From: Pegea sp. RAD2-039
Taxonomy: Eukaryota > Chordata > Thaliacea > Salpida > Salpidae
Length of the DNA: 64,000 nt
NCBI GenBank assembly: GCA_034620365.1
Contig: JAQGEQ010000232.1
Coordinates: 1-64,000 of the forward strand
Reading direction: 5' to 3'
Of the stretch, positions 37,928 to 50,100 are shown piece after piece. Within the stretch, counting starts at the first letter, position 1, and each line of letters begins with the position of its first letter. The position numbers and the translations under genes were made by a program. The notes beneath the pieces were generated by a model, which saw only the letters and a program-made list of their open reading frames with translations, was not told the DNA's origin and did not search any database.

Positions 37928-40735
37928 ATGGGTAAGTTTTGTTATTCTAAATATCTGATAGTTTTAATTCTAATAATTTTTGATTCAATGTAAAAGTCTA
38001 TCTTCTTCAATCACTAAATAAAAAATCTAGTTGTAAAGACAACTGTTTTTATTTTAAAGATACATTTGATGAAAGTTCAACTGGAAACCACCAACTGTAA
38101 GCTAGTTTTTGTTATAACTTAAATTAAGTTCTAACTATATATAAATCTATTTTATAATACAACTAATGTAGTTTAAATTATTTTTGAAAGTTTCATCAGT
38201 TTTATATTTTTGTTGCAATGATCTAAAATGATTAGAGATAAATAATAACAAATGTAGTTTTAAAACTGTAATGCAATCATTTACATTCAGCGGCAATTTT
38301 TTTGAGTTTATGAATCATACTTTGTGACTCTTTAATAAAAGTAATTTAAAATGTATCAACTATAAATTTAAAGATTATTGCAGTAAACAAAATAATAAAA
38401 ATCATTTGCTTTTCAGTAGTTTTATTGAGTCTCAAAGAATCGCAGATCTTGCTTCACTAAACGCTTCTAGTAATCAACCGCTGAATATTGTACCAACTAC
38501 AAGGTTAGACGTTATCAGCTAAGTAATAATTTGTCATTGAGACTTAAACATTTTAATATTTGTTTTTAAAACTTCATTATACTAACAATTTGAAGATTCA
38601 GATAAAGAATATTGTTAGTATGAGATTACTGCACTGAAAAGCATCCATGTCAATGAAGTCAAAGTATATTTAAACATTGAAATTACATTTAATTGTTTAT
38701 TCAAGCATGAAATAGTTTGTAATGTTGTTCATGTTTTCATTTAAGGCTGACTTCTGAAAAATTCGTTAAATTAATTTTTTTGAAAAGCGTATAAAGGTAT
38801 TTTGATGAAATGGTACTGTTATACTTTTATAATATTTCAAAAGATAATAACTCTTCGAGTGAACGTTTTTGAGATTTTGCAGACCAAATCAGCTAAAACG
38901 TACAATGCCCAAGGCTATTTGACCGACAAAAGTGGTATCGCTTAAGTTGTAGGCCGAAGTTTCGGTCTACCCCTTTGATCAGTCAGGAAGTATTCCCAAC
39001 ACGCTCTCGCTTGTGCGCACAATCACTCATCTCTCTCGTTTATATATCGAATGCATACAAACAAAAAATCCATAATATTTGGCTTCTGTAAGTGCAGAAG
39101 ATCCATTGTCAAAAAAGATGTTTCAGGAAGACTAGCATGTTTGCATTAAGTTTAATATTTCTATAACAAATTAATTATTCTTTTAAAGTTTGTTATTCTT
39201 GTTAATCTTAGTTTACTGTAGGATTTTTTTATTTTGTAGAACATCATGTGTGATTGATCCGATTCTGAAACTCTGTTCTTTTAGACATAATTCTCAAATA
39301 CAAAGTATGACTTACCAACAACAATCTACAATAAAGATGGAACCTATCTATGAAAATGAATTTCAACAGCAGCAATCGCATTTTATGGAAGATATTAGTA
39401 GGTCTACAGAGCAACATCAGTGGCAAACCTTTCAAGAAAACATGCAACCTGAAAACCCTGTTGTAACTCAGCAACTACTAAATCAAAACAATCTTCAGCA
39501 AAACAATAGCTTCATTGAAATGCCAGTGAACCAAGAGTTTTGTTCCAACGGACAATCTATACTTGAAGCACAGATGTATGAACAATCAGTGACCCAAACA
39601 CAGGCTGAACAAGTAACTCAACATGGTTCTGTCAGCTGTTTGCAGCAAGTTCACCCTAGTTATTTTACTTCTGAACAATCTGAACAAGGAAAATTCTACA
39701 GGCATAATTTTCCTCACCTGAGCCAAGAAAAGGATCTTCAAAATTTTACCGGTCATCAGCAAGTTGTATCAGAACTACAACTCAACCCAACAGATCATTA
39801 TCATCAACCAAACACTCCACAAGGATTTCAACAAGCTTTTTTCCCGCATTCCTATTATGGTCAACATCAAAACCGTCAATTCTTTCATCAAAATCAACAT
39901 GCTGCATTCAATCAACAAAATCAATTTGTTACTTATCAGCAACAGCAATCGGCTGCTTACAATTCTAATTACTCAGCTACAATTCCAAGCAACAATCAAA
40001 TGTTAGCAAATCAGCAAGATTCCATTTATGGTCGCAATGTGGAAAACTATTCTCAAAACCAAACGTGTGTAAATTTAATTAAATTTTCTTTAATATTATA
40101 ATACTTTAAGTAATTGTTCAGAATGGCTTTAATGTTGCTGGTTAGGATCTAAAGATTTACTTGACTATAAAATTTTTATCTTTCTCAACAATGAAAGATA
40201 TTAACCAAAGATAAAGATCAATAATTGTTTTTTTTATTCTCTATTGTTTTTACATGAAATATCATAACTTACTTTTATGCATCAATAAAGTAAAACTTAA
40301 ATACATTATAATTTAGTTCAAAACTAATTCAACAGAAATAGTTCAAATAAGTATTTGATAAGGATTGATTTTTTTCCTAGGACTGTACAATTACTTTCTG
40401 CGTTTTTCCTTTTTTCAAGTAATATTTTGTCTTAAACTTAGTTCAAGGAATAACTTCGTCGAAGGAATGGATAAGATAGCTAAGCATAGATGGGTTTTGA
40501 AGAAGTTGAGATCATTTATACTTTCTCGAATGCAGAAAAGGTTTGCATGATCTCTTTTTTAAATCTATCAAAATCATTTTTGTAGTGTAAATTATTGAAA
40601 ATTATTGAAACTGTTTAATTGTATATATTTTAATTCAAATTTAAAACTGATAATAATTTATTTCAATAAATTAAACTGTGGTTATCAAACAGAGCAGAAA
40701 TAGCTGCTAACCAAGAACGATCCAGTCATCTTTAG
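37928..40735 (+). CDS. QNH4: Gln/Asn/His-rich protein, six exons, altered C-terminus
   Basis: Predicted exons: 37928-37931, 38060-38096, 38417-38503 (exon 2b, unique to this copy), 39240-40064, 40448-40540 and 40693-40735, giving 362 residues. Exon 2b is 87 nt with good borders (TTTTCAG and AAG/GTTAGA), keeps phase, and adds SFIESQRIADLASLNAS-type sequence. Exon 3 carries the Gln/Asn/His-rich region; exon 4 the basic helix (IAKHRWVLKKLRSFILSR). In exon 5 one base is missing relative to the other copies (CGATCCAG for CGAAACCAG), so the protein ends SSHL at TAG 40733-40735 and loses the conserved ALGLIMAEVHTN-like tail. Function unknown. It converges on MNN-D. Confidence 0.65.
38417..38503 (+). 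other. Exon 2b of QNH4, absent from the other copies
   Basis: QNH1 and QNH2 introns lack about 450 bp (equivalent of 38310-38760) that includes this exon; QNH3 lacks the whole region. Phase 2 at both ends makes it a cassette that can be gained or lost without breaking the frame. Confidence 0.55.
38880..39060. other. GC-richer patch in the QNH4 intron
   Basis: Part of this stretch has no counterpart in QNH1/QNH2. It contains a near-perfect hairpin (GTAGGCCGAA at 38949-38958, TTCGGTCTAC at 38961-38970). It may be the end of a small inserted element; not identified. Confidence 0.35.
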
Positions 40736-43058
40736 GACTAATCATGGCTGAGGTCCATACAAATTAAGGGAGCCCAGGTTAGTATAGTTAGTTAGAGAAA
40801 TATTTGGTTCATCGTTTCACTGTTGCTAATTTTGGTGTTGTTTGAGTAACTTTTGATTTTTTACAGATAAATGTGCTTCTATGGAATTTCACGGAGTTTC
40901 TAGTATTTTAAGCCAATTGAATATCTTAACAAAAGTCAAATGACTATCATCAACTGTAATGATTTAATAGTTTTGATTCTCAAACATTTGTAGTGCAACT
41001 GCTTAAATTATTTGTCGATTGAATTAAAGTTGTTTTTCTTTATCTTTTATAATCATCTGATACTCATAATTTTGCTGAAGATTTATTTTACGGCCAATTT
41101 TAAAAATTTTTTATCAAGTATGTGATGGGTTTGATAAAAGTATCGTTGAATAGTTTTAGTTTTGAATCAAACTGTAAACAATGTCATAAATGTGGTCTTC
41201 TGCTTGATTTAAGAAGTTTAAGTCAACAATCTTTAAATATCAGTCGAACACAAACTGTTTCTTGTTTAGTGAGAAAAATGCTGATATTATCTATTATCCG
41301 AAAATAACTCTCTGTTTAGAACATTTTTTGCTGTTGATATGTATAGCTACTGATAATGATTTTTTTGTATTTTAAGTATTTGTGTTAATTCATGTTTACT
41401 TGTAAAACAATGAATTCATTTTGCAAAATAAAATAGATTGATCAAACTAAATTAGTAGACCAGCTGTATGGTAAGATTTGTGAGCCATCTCGCAGCTATT
41501 TTGAACACTAATTTAAGTTTTTAAACCCTTGGAACATACAAGAAGCAGAAATCATTTCAAAGAACTGACGTTTGATTAAGTCTTTGTATTCAGGTATATA
41601 TGAAAGCAGTAAATTTATACTGATAATAAGTCTTACGAATAGCTAGCAATACTAAAAAAAATAATGGCAAACGAAAGCTTTCATTAAGTTTGAAATTATG
41701 CACAGAGTTTAAATCATTGACAAAACTGAAGAAAGTAAAGTTTGGTTAAAGGTAGAGACGAATTTTCACAAATCTCGTTTAGTTGGATGCTTGTTTTATA
41801 AAAAAAGTTGTCAAAAGAAAGTTTAAATAAAAGTAAAAGTCTATTTCTATCTTCTTTTTTGTAAATTTATATCAGATGGTTAAACATTCTGCAAACAATT
41901 ATGTCTAAAATAAAAAGTTCAAAATCTTCACAGACTTAGTGGCACCTTTAAATGAAAGGGATCAGCTCAGATATTTTTTAAACTATCTGACTACAGGTAA
42001 AGTGATGCCACTTATTAAACTAGCTTGGTTGTGATAACATATCTATTAAGGGCGCTGTCAATATGCTGGTTTACCTAAATGATGTTCTATTAAAATACTT
42101 TATACCAGCTTAGCTAGCACTATTCATAAGTTTCGGCTGGTCATTCAATAAATAAACTGCATAGTTCTCCACAGCAGTTCCTAACTTTAAGTAACTTGGT
42201 TGCATGTGTATTATGCATCAATCGTTGTGAAATTTCACTAAAACTACGGTTACCTAAATAAATCTATTACAAAAGTATGATTGCTTATATTGTTTCAGCA
42301 GGTTTTTAAAAATTATTTTTACTATTTGAATGACACCGAGAAGTGATCAGCAACAATTCTTCCAGTAAAAAATTGAAAAACATTTTAAACTAAATCCATT
42401 TTCTACTTTGTCTATTTAGTCAAAAGAGACAAGCGTTTCATAGATCATCAAATTGAAGTTTAACTACTTTTACTCAATAAGAGCACCAAAAGTAAAACCA
42501 AAAAATTCAATTGAAATAAATGAGAAAATAATGAGAATAATAAATCAGGATGTTATAACCTGAATAAAAGATCCAAAATTTTTCTGAAACCTGATCTAAT
42601 GATTTACTAACCTATAAAAGTTAGACTAATACAAATAAAACTTGAAAGATTCGATTATATCTGCTTGATAGAAAAATTGATTACATCGCAAAGTTTTTTA
42701 TAATTTTATTTCAATTCAAGCAGAAAAAATTAAACATCAAAATATAAGAGGCGAAATTTCAACTTAGATTATAAAACATAACTTTTTCTGGTAGTAAAAA
42801 TAATTAACAAACGCATAAATTTATTTCACTGAGGTCAAACAGTTGTTTATCAAAAGTAAAATGTTATTTTATCACTTTAAAAATGTAATTTACAGTCACA
42901 CCAACATTATCTAAAGTGGTTTAGGTCTTTGCTTATTGTTCATATATCTTTAACGTTTAGCTTTTAACTTTTAAAGAGTTATCAATCTACATGAGAATAA
43001 TTTGAAAATAATTTGTTAAGGATAAAGGAAAAGAAACCCTAAATAAATATAGGAAAGT
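40736..43058. repeat. QNH4 3' flank, unit end and MNN-D 3' flank
   Basis: 40736-41420 is the QNH 3' flank (the AATAAA of QNH1 and QNH2 reads AATGAA at about 41411), 41540-42440 the unit end, and 42470-43050 the MNN 3' flank. No supported gene. Confidence 0.65.
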
Positions 43059-44363
43059 TTAGGCATGGCTATTTTCAAACAAAGAACACATCTTTTTGAA
43101 TATTTCTGTGGCTGTAGTCAAAATAGATTTCATCTTTTGACAATCTGAAGCAGCTCCAAAAACTTGTTTTATATAAAGTAAATTATCCATTATAGCTTTG
43201 TTCTTCAATTTAGCTTGGTTATATTCTGTATTTCTGGCTTCTATGCCTTCTATATTTTCCATATTACTTAAAAAATATTTCCGTTTCTCTGAAAATTCAA
43301 ATTTAATTTTGCTTAACTGGCTAGAAAAATTTAAACTTGTATAAATTTCTGGACACAGGTACAGATCAGTTTGGAGGCGTATAGATTGCTCTTCTATTTT
43401 TGAAAACTTAATATGACAAACTAACGATATCAACATGTTAAAACTAAACAAAACAGCTACCAATGAATTGTTTAAAAAAACTTTAACTAATCTTAGATTT
43501 TCTTCAACACTTTGTAAACTTTCTTGTAGGGTAGTTGAGGCATTTGTTTGCCCAAAAACATAAAACCGTCCTTCTATCGAAGATTGAATGAAGTACATTA
43601 AATCGCATAAGCTTACAAATACAGTTACTCTCATTAGTTTTTGGCAATACTCTAAACAAGTAGAATCCTTTTCAAACATATATTCTCTTGACTCCACAAG
43701 TGAGGAGCAAAAGACATCCAAAAACGATAAATATTCTTGAATCTTGTGAATATTTGTATTTGTTGATAGTTTAACTTTCTTAGTTCTACCAGATAGCAAA
43801 GACAATCTGGTGATCAAACCATTAAGTTTTTTGGTTTGTTTGCAGAGTTTAGTTTTGTACATATTGTCGAATACATCCAAGATCTGCACTAGAAAAAATA
43901 AAAAGGTAGATGCTTTGTATTTCAGTATGGTTGGAGTTGGTTTTAAATTTTTAGCAATAAACAGACAATTTTTTAATAATTCTAGGGCAACAAAATGGCT
44001 TTTCACAGATTTGTTCTTTTTCAAAGAAAACTTGGTTCCAATTTGAAAGAATATTCTAAGTATAGTAAAATCACATGAGATATCGTTGGCTTTAAAGTAT
44101 TTCAATTTAAAAAATTTTACCGATCCACTTTCTTTGTATGTCCAGTAAACAAATCCTGGTGACAAAATATCCTCTTTCATAAGTAAATCAGATAAGCAAT
44201 CAAATCCTCTTTTAAAAACAGATTGAAACTCTAAGAGTTCATTTCCTGTCGGGCTGGTAAAAATGTAATCAAATAGACTACCTTGCAATATGAAAAACCT
44301 TTTTCCTCCATTGTCAACAACTTTTACACAATCAGAATGTTTATTCATTTCAAGATTGTTCAT
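43059..44363 (-). CDS. MNN-D: uncharacterised family protein, intact
   Basis: Uninterrupted frame of 434 codons (MNNLEMNKHSDCVKVVDNGG... to FENSHA). It groups with MNN-B: both lack the SKYPEKDTS segment of A/C and read straight through the region that is intronic in A/C (here DNMYKTKLCKQTKKLNGLI). Conserved stretches are FILQGSLFDYIF, SHFVALELLKNC, LSLLSGRTKK, IQSSIEGRFYVFGQT and QKMKSILTTATEIF. The C-terminal region is charged. Predicted helical, with Leu/Phe/Val-rich segments near residues 155 and 245-310. A 5' UTR intron is predicted at 44395-44546 (AATGAAG/GTACTT to TTTTTAGCAG). No known domain recognised. Confidence 0.8.
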   Translation of the reverse strand: MNNLEMNKHSDCVKVVDNGGKRFFILQGSLFDYIFTSPTGNELLEFQSVFKRGFDCLSDLLMKEDILSPGFVYWTYKESGSVKFFKLKYFKANDISCDFTILRIFFQIGTKFSLKKNKSVKSHFVALELLKNCLFIAKNLKPTPTILKYKASTFLFFLVQILDVFDNMYKTKLCKQTKKLNGLITRLSLLSGRTKKVKLSTNTNIHKIQEYLSFLDVFCSSLVESREYMFEKDSTCLEYCQKLMRVTVFVSLCDLMYFIQSSIEGRFYVFGQTNASTTLQESLQSVEENLRLVKVFLNNSLVAVLFSFNMLISLVCHIKFSKIEEQSIRLQTDLYLCPEIYTSLNFSSQLSKIKFEFSEKRKYFLSNMENIEGIEARNTEYNQAKLKNKAIMDNLLYIKQVFGAASDCQKMKSILTTATEIFKKMCSLFENSHA

Positions 44364-45426
44364 TATCTTGATGATTATTCTACAAAATCAGGAGCTGCTA
44401 AAAATAAGTCTATAGTTAGATGAAGGTTATATTTAAATATTTTATTAGATAAAAAGTATCATCACATAGTACATTTACTAATTTCAAAATGTCCTGAGAA
44501 TATCCTAACTTATAACAGAAATTAAGATATAAGTTCTAAGAAGTACCTTCATTAACTCAAATTCTAAATCAAAATTATGAAATCACATCAAATAATTGAA
44601 ACATACTAACCACAAAACTAGCAAACAAACATTTAAGTAAAAAATAAAATGTTTGATAAAAAAGAAATATTCAACACTTGAAGTGAAAATGAAGTAACCA
44701 TGTTCGGCTTGGTCTTATATTTGAGCTCGCAAATGTAAAGCAAATCAATCGAAATAACAATCATTGAAAACAGTTTTGTTATTCAATTGACCTCTTTGTT
44801 CAAATTGTAATCATTTCAGTATTATATTTTCAATTTAGGAACTAAAAAAAAGAAAGTTTTATTTTTAACAATTTTGTAAAATCTTTTTAAGTGATTTCTC
44901 TGCTTTTTTTGTAAATATAAATTGAAATTTTACATAAATTACAGTAAACCTTGTGGGTATGCTTACAACTTGGCACAAAGCTAGAAAAAATTTCTTCAGA
45001 AGATGTAAAACTTTTTTCAGCTTTTGTGGTTATGCCTTGTTATTTACTGCAAGAAGCAAAATAACAAAGTTAAACTTGATAACGAAATACAAAACTTGTA
45101 GATTAGAAACGTATCTCATTTTCAGGGCTTAATGATGCTTATTCTTTAAAAGCTTTTGTAAGAATAACCCTTCTAATAACTAATTCATTTTATACTACTT
45201 CACAAATTAAAAGTAGTTTCAACTCAATTTGCTGTCACTGTAAATGAAATTTCTTCATACTGATAACAAAAATAAATAATAAATATCTACTTTTAGTCAA
45301 AATGCTTTTTGAAGTATCAAAAGACTTTCAAGTTTAAATGAAAGTAGTGATTGAAGCTTTTTTATTAAAGTATTTACAAAATAATAACTATATTGCTTCG
45401 CGGGTTCAAGTTTTGTGTTTCTGATG
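44364..45426. promoter_or_regulatory. MNN-D 5' leader, partial promoter block and array edge
   Basis: 44395-44546 is the 5' UTR intron; 44712-44762 is the TATA-like block (minus strand GAGCTCAAATATAAGAC), here without the GATGAGGGCAG part. 44800-45090 matches the DNA upstream of MNN-A. Repeat similarity fades by about 45400. Confidence 0.4.
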
Positions 45427-47128
45427 CAGTACATCCTCGCTATAACGGCCGCTGCTAATCCGGTCTTTCGCTAATCCGACCGGTTTCTGTCAAGAAGTAG
45501 ATTTAATAAATTCAGCTGAAATCAATGTCAGGAACGTGAGAAGGGCTGTCCAGTAACTGGTCCAATACTGTTAGAAAAGACCTCTGAGTTCCACCGTTTA
45601 ATTTACGGTGATCACTCTAAGAACCTTTTAGTAAGTTTGGGGTTTTAATGGAGGTTTTGCGGGAGATTCGGCTTGAGGAATCTCAAAATATGCGGTGAAA
45701 AATTAAGTTCAGATAGCTCATCTGCTGAGAAATTCGTTAATGAATTTTCTGGCATAACCGAGTGCTACTACGAACATCAAATTTTTAATTGCGATGAAAC
45801 CGGTTTGTACTTTAGAATGTTGCCTGGACATACCTTAGTATCAGAACCGGCCGGGTAGAACGAAAAAGGCAAAAGACAGGGTGACAATAAATGCCTGTGC
45901 AAATACCAGTGGAACAATAAAGTTAGCTTTATTGTTAATTGGTAAGGCTAAAAATCCGCGTTGTTTTCGTGATGTCAACAAGGAGGCGCTATCGGTTGTC
46001 TACCGAAATCAAGCAAATGCTTGGGTCGACTAAAATATTTCCAAGATTGGTTTTTTAACTGTTTCGTTTCCGAAACGAAACAAAAGCTGAGAGAACTTGG
46101 ACAAGAAGAAAGGGCCATTTTGTTCCTCGGCAATTGCTCTGCCCATCCAAGTGAGGACGAACTTATATCACTGCCAAGTTTCTGCCTCCAAATGTTACTG
46201 CACTCATACAACCAATGGATCAAGGTGTGCTCTAATCTATCAAAAGTGTTTATAGAAAGTCGATTCTGAGAGATCTTGTTCGCAATCAACCTTCACCATA
46301 CAGGAAAGAATTGACATGATCAAAATTGTCGATACCGTTGCATTCGCTTGGGGTATGGTCACACCTACTGCTATAAGAAACTTATGGAAGAAATTGATGC
46401 CATTACTAAGCTCTTCCATGCAAAACAGAGACTCTTCGGAAGAAACTACAAACAGCGAGTTTATCCAGCAATTTTCGAGGATGAATATCAGATTTACAGA
46501 CGATGATATCCAAAACTGAATAAGTTGCGATAGTCCTGGGTATGAGCACATGGACGAGTAAGGAATTGTTGCACTGATTTCTGGAGACAACGAAATAGAG
46601 GCAGATGAGGAGGTAGAAGACGAAAATGATGTTCCACAATCATCAAAATGTCCATTCTATCAAGGTGAAGCCATGCAGAAAATGGATGATTACTTAGCCT
46701 ACTGTCGTTGTCAGCCAGAAGCCACACCAGAAAGTGTGTCATAACTTGTCCAATTCCGTAAGTTTTTTACTAAGAAACGAGAAAGCACTATCAAACAAAC
46801 CTCCATTCTTTCCTTTTTCAAAAAGAGTTCCGATATAAATTAAATTGTTTACGATGTGATTTGTTTTCGTTGAATTGACTTTAAACTTTATCAAAGTTTT
46901 GTTTCGTTTATTTTTTGTTTGTTTTAATTGTTTGGTTCGTTGAAAAAAAATGAAAATAAATTAAATTAGCGGAAAATTTAGTGTGTGTTTTATTATATGC
47001 ATTGCATAATATAAATGTGGTGGATTGGTTAAAAAAACGATTTTTAGTTTTTATCTGGCCAAAGGCTAATCTAGCCATAATTATAAAAAAAACCTGCCCA
47101 ATATGGCCAGATTAGCGAGGATGCACTG
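45427..47128 (+). mobile_element. Dead pogo/Tigger-type DNA transposon with terminal inverted repeats
   Basis: Terminal inverted repeats: CAGTACATCCTCGCTA (45427-45442) and the complement of CAGTGCATCCTCGCTA (47113-47128), differing at one base. The expected TA duplication has decayed (TG left, TA right). Length about 1.7 kb. Conceptual translation from about 45530 shows the transposase after the first DNA-binding helix: CPVTGPILLEKTSEFHRLIY, LRNLKICGEKLSSD, then FNCDETGLYFRMLPGHT with the first catalytic Asp (about 45790). FLGNCSAHPS (about 46125) follows, where the family's second Asp (usually DN-AHP) is Gly. A C-terminal QTSILSFFKK (about 46795) resembles a PCNA-binding motif. Several stops and frameshifts and loss of the N-terminal helix-turn-helix make it non-autonomous. 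Confidence 0.9.
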
Positions 47129-50100
47129 TAGTCAAATGAAGATGAGTTTTTCGTCACTTGGAGGTAACTGGTAGTTAGATTTACTCATTATTAGTCTCAC
47201 TTCACGTCTGAAGAGTCTTGTGTCCTCTGGAAAGCAAGATGTTATTCTTTGCTACTGGTTTATAGATTAAAGAAGAATCTAATTTGTTTATACCGGCTTT
47301 ATTTTTAATGTGTAATGAGACAGATTATCTTGTAACAAGTAAAATTTATTTGAATTCCTCTCGTAGTTGTTTTATAAGATTCATAATTGTACATTTTAAC
47401 CAGACATTTTTATTGATTGGTATTACTTATTAAGATTTTATTAAACATTTTTATTTTTGCAAAGTAATATTAACAACATTTTTTTTAAATCTTGAAAATT
47501 TCATGCTGAAAGAATTCAAATATTTTAGATCAGAAGACTATTATATCAGAGACATTATAAGCTTATAAATAATCTTATGAAACATTTAAATGATATAAGC
47601 CAAAGTAATGAAACCTAACTAGTACTACACAACCATATTACATAAATATCTAACTAAATCAATCATAATTATTCAAATGAGAACCATTTAGATGTATTTA
47701 GTGAAAGCACTTTTGGAAACATTCGTTTAAATAACTTTTCAGTAACCTCTTTCTTTATAAATTTGTACAGAAGTTTTTTGAACTTTCTGGTGTTAGTAAT
47801 ATACATCGTGTAAAGTTAACTTGAAATATATAAAATGCAATGTTTATCAAAACATAAGTGAATATTTTTTGAAAACGTTTTTACAAAATTACTAAATTTT
47901 TCCAAATTCTTATGTATCATGACCTCATAAATTTAATATTTATTTTGATAACATTATCTTAATTTTAAGTTTTCTTAACTAAAACATAATGATAGCAAGT
48001 TTTCTGAAACCATTATTAAATGAAAGACTAAAATTTTTGATTGGATTACTTCTAAAGCTTTCAACTTTTATCTGGAAAAAAATTGATATAAAAATCAGTG
48101 AGGTTAATAATAAAAAAAAGAAATGTTATTTAATTATACGATAGACTAACCTAAGTAATCTGTAGAAGAATAAAAGTTCACTAACAACTTATCCTCTTTA
48201 TTATTAACAAATTAAAGGTAAAAAAAAGTTTACAAAAATAATTTAGGGCACTTATTTTTAAAAAAGAACTCTTACATCCGCAAGCATTAAGAGTCTCAAA
48301 TGAGTCTTTACTTAAATATCAGATGAGTTGTGTTTAAAGATACATTTATTAGAATGTAAAAAAATAGCAAAAAGATTTTTAAACGTTTTGACTTTAAAAG
48401 TTTGATTACTCGTGATATCCTCTTATAAATAATGAGTAGGTCATATCTAACTAAATGCAAACTATTAAGTTATCTTGGTCAGCTTTTAATTGGAGCGTAA
48501 GATCGCCAAGACCATAAATGAAATTTTCATAAAAAGTTTTTTTTAATTTCTATCATCAAGAAACTGCAGATTAGGGCCTTGAAAAATGGATATTAAATCA
48601 AATTTTAAATAAAAAGTTTTAGTTTTATTGGATGTTGACATTGTCAATTAAAATGCTTAATCACCTTTGCCTTTAAAAGTTTTTGTAAACAATTCCTTTA
48701 TTGAGTTTCAAGATTATCAAAAAATTATCATAAATATTAAAAAACAATTTTGTTTTTAAGTTTCGCTCACAAAAATGCAGAAAGTTGTTAATTATTCTTA
48801 CATCAATGTACATTTCGAAAACTGAAAGATTTTTAGAAAGATTCCTATATAAATTAGAAATGAATTATGTTTTTCCAAATATAAAAACAGAAAAAAATAT
48901 TCTTGGATTATTTAGTTGTTTTATCTATTTCACTAAACCTACAGAATTTGATGATTTCAAAAATTCTATAAATTTTGTTGTCGGTAACAGGCTTGGATTT
49001 TTTATTGAAATCATTGAAATTATTTAATTTTTTTGATTAGTCTTTTGACAAAATTTTTTAATTATTTATTAATTATTTTTGGTATTTAAATAAAAAGTAT
49101 TAAATGATCAGTCTAAAATTTGTATTGAAAAATCTTATTAATGTTTTGCAAATTCGTATCGTTGACACAGAATTATTGACTTTAACTTATTTTAATTTTT
49201 AAATTTAATTGCATGAAGTAAAAAATATTTTGCTAACATAATTATAACAATTATTTGTTTTTATATTGAGTAAAATTGAACAAACTAATTCAAATCTTAC
49301 GGAGGTTTAAAAAAAATTAAACATCTAATTAAATAAATCAATATTTCTTCAATCAAGTATACAGACTAAAGATTACAAATTATTATAAATACTATTCAAG
49401 CAAACTATTTATTGTAACATAAACCTTGCAGATATTCTGAAAATAGATAGATAAAAACTACTCACACAAATAATGATTTCGCTTTAAGGTCCTCTATTTT
49501 TCTACACCAAAAACTAGATACATTCGGAAAACGTTTGTCTCTTTTTGTGGAAGATGTAAAATGTACTCTACCAATCTTAAAAGCACTAATCTTTTCTTAA
49601 ATTCTCTGATTATTAACAAAATAAAATATAAAATTCACTAAAGCATTCTGTTAGCTGCAATCTATGGTTTTTGTAAAACATTTAACAAAATTACATAAAA
49701 TTCAGCAAAAGCAACATCTCAAAAATTATTTTCAGATTCAATATTTATGTTTTCTTGAAATCTATTAAAAATATAAATTAATAAACAGTTTTAAACTTAC
49801 ATTTCTTATTGTTCTCAAAACGCAGATAAATCTTTAGATCTTATTTATTACATTTTAGAATGAAAAAACGTTTTACCATTTTGTTTATACCAATTATTTA
49901 AAGATAATAAATTAATTTAAATTTTAGTAATCGTTAGTCAAAACAAAATTTATTAATAAAGAGATCTTTGCTTTGTGTTTGACCTATTGGTGTCAGTTGA
50001 GAACCAAAGGATGTAGAACAATCATTTGTTGTATTCTTTAAGCACCACCAATTATATTAACTGCTGAAAGCTATCAAAATTACTTTTTAAAAATAAAAAT

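Noticed and set aside
45975..46742. Overlapping minus-strand ORFs in the transposon
   Set aside because: The plus strand carries recognisable transposase motifs; the minus frames are shadows.
48785..49027. An 80-codon plus ORF in the AT-rich desert
   Set aside because: Phe/Ile/Lys/Asn composition expected from random AT-rich DNA; no splice sites or conserved copy.
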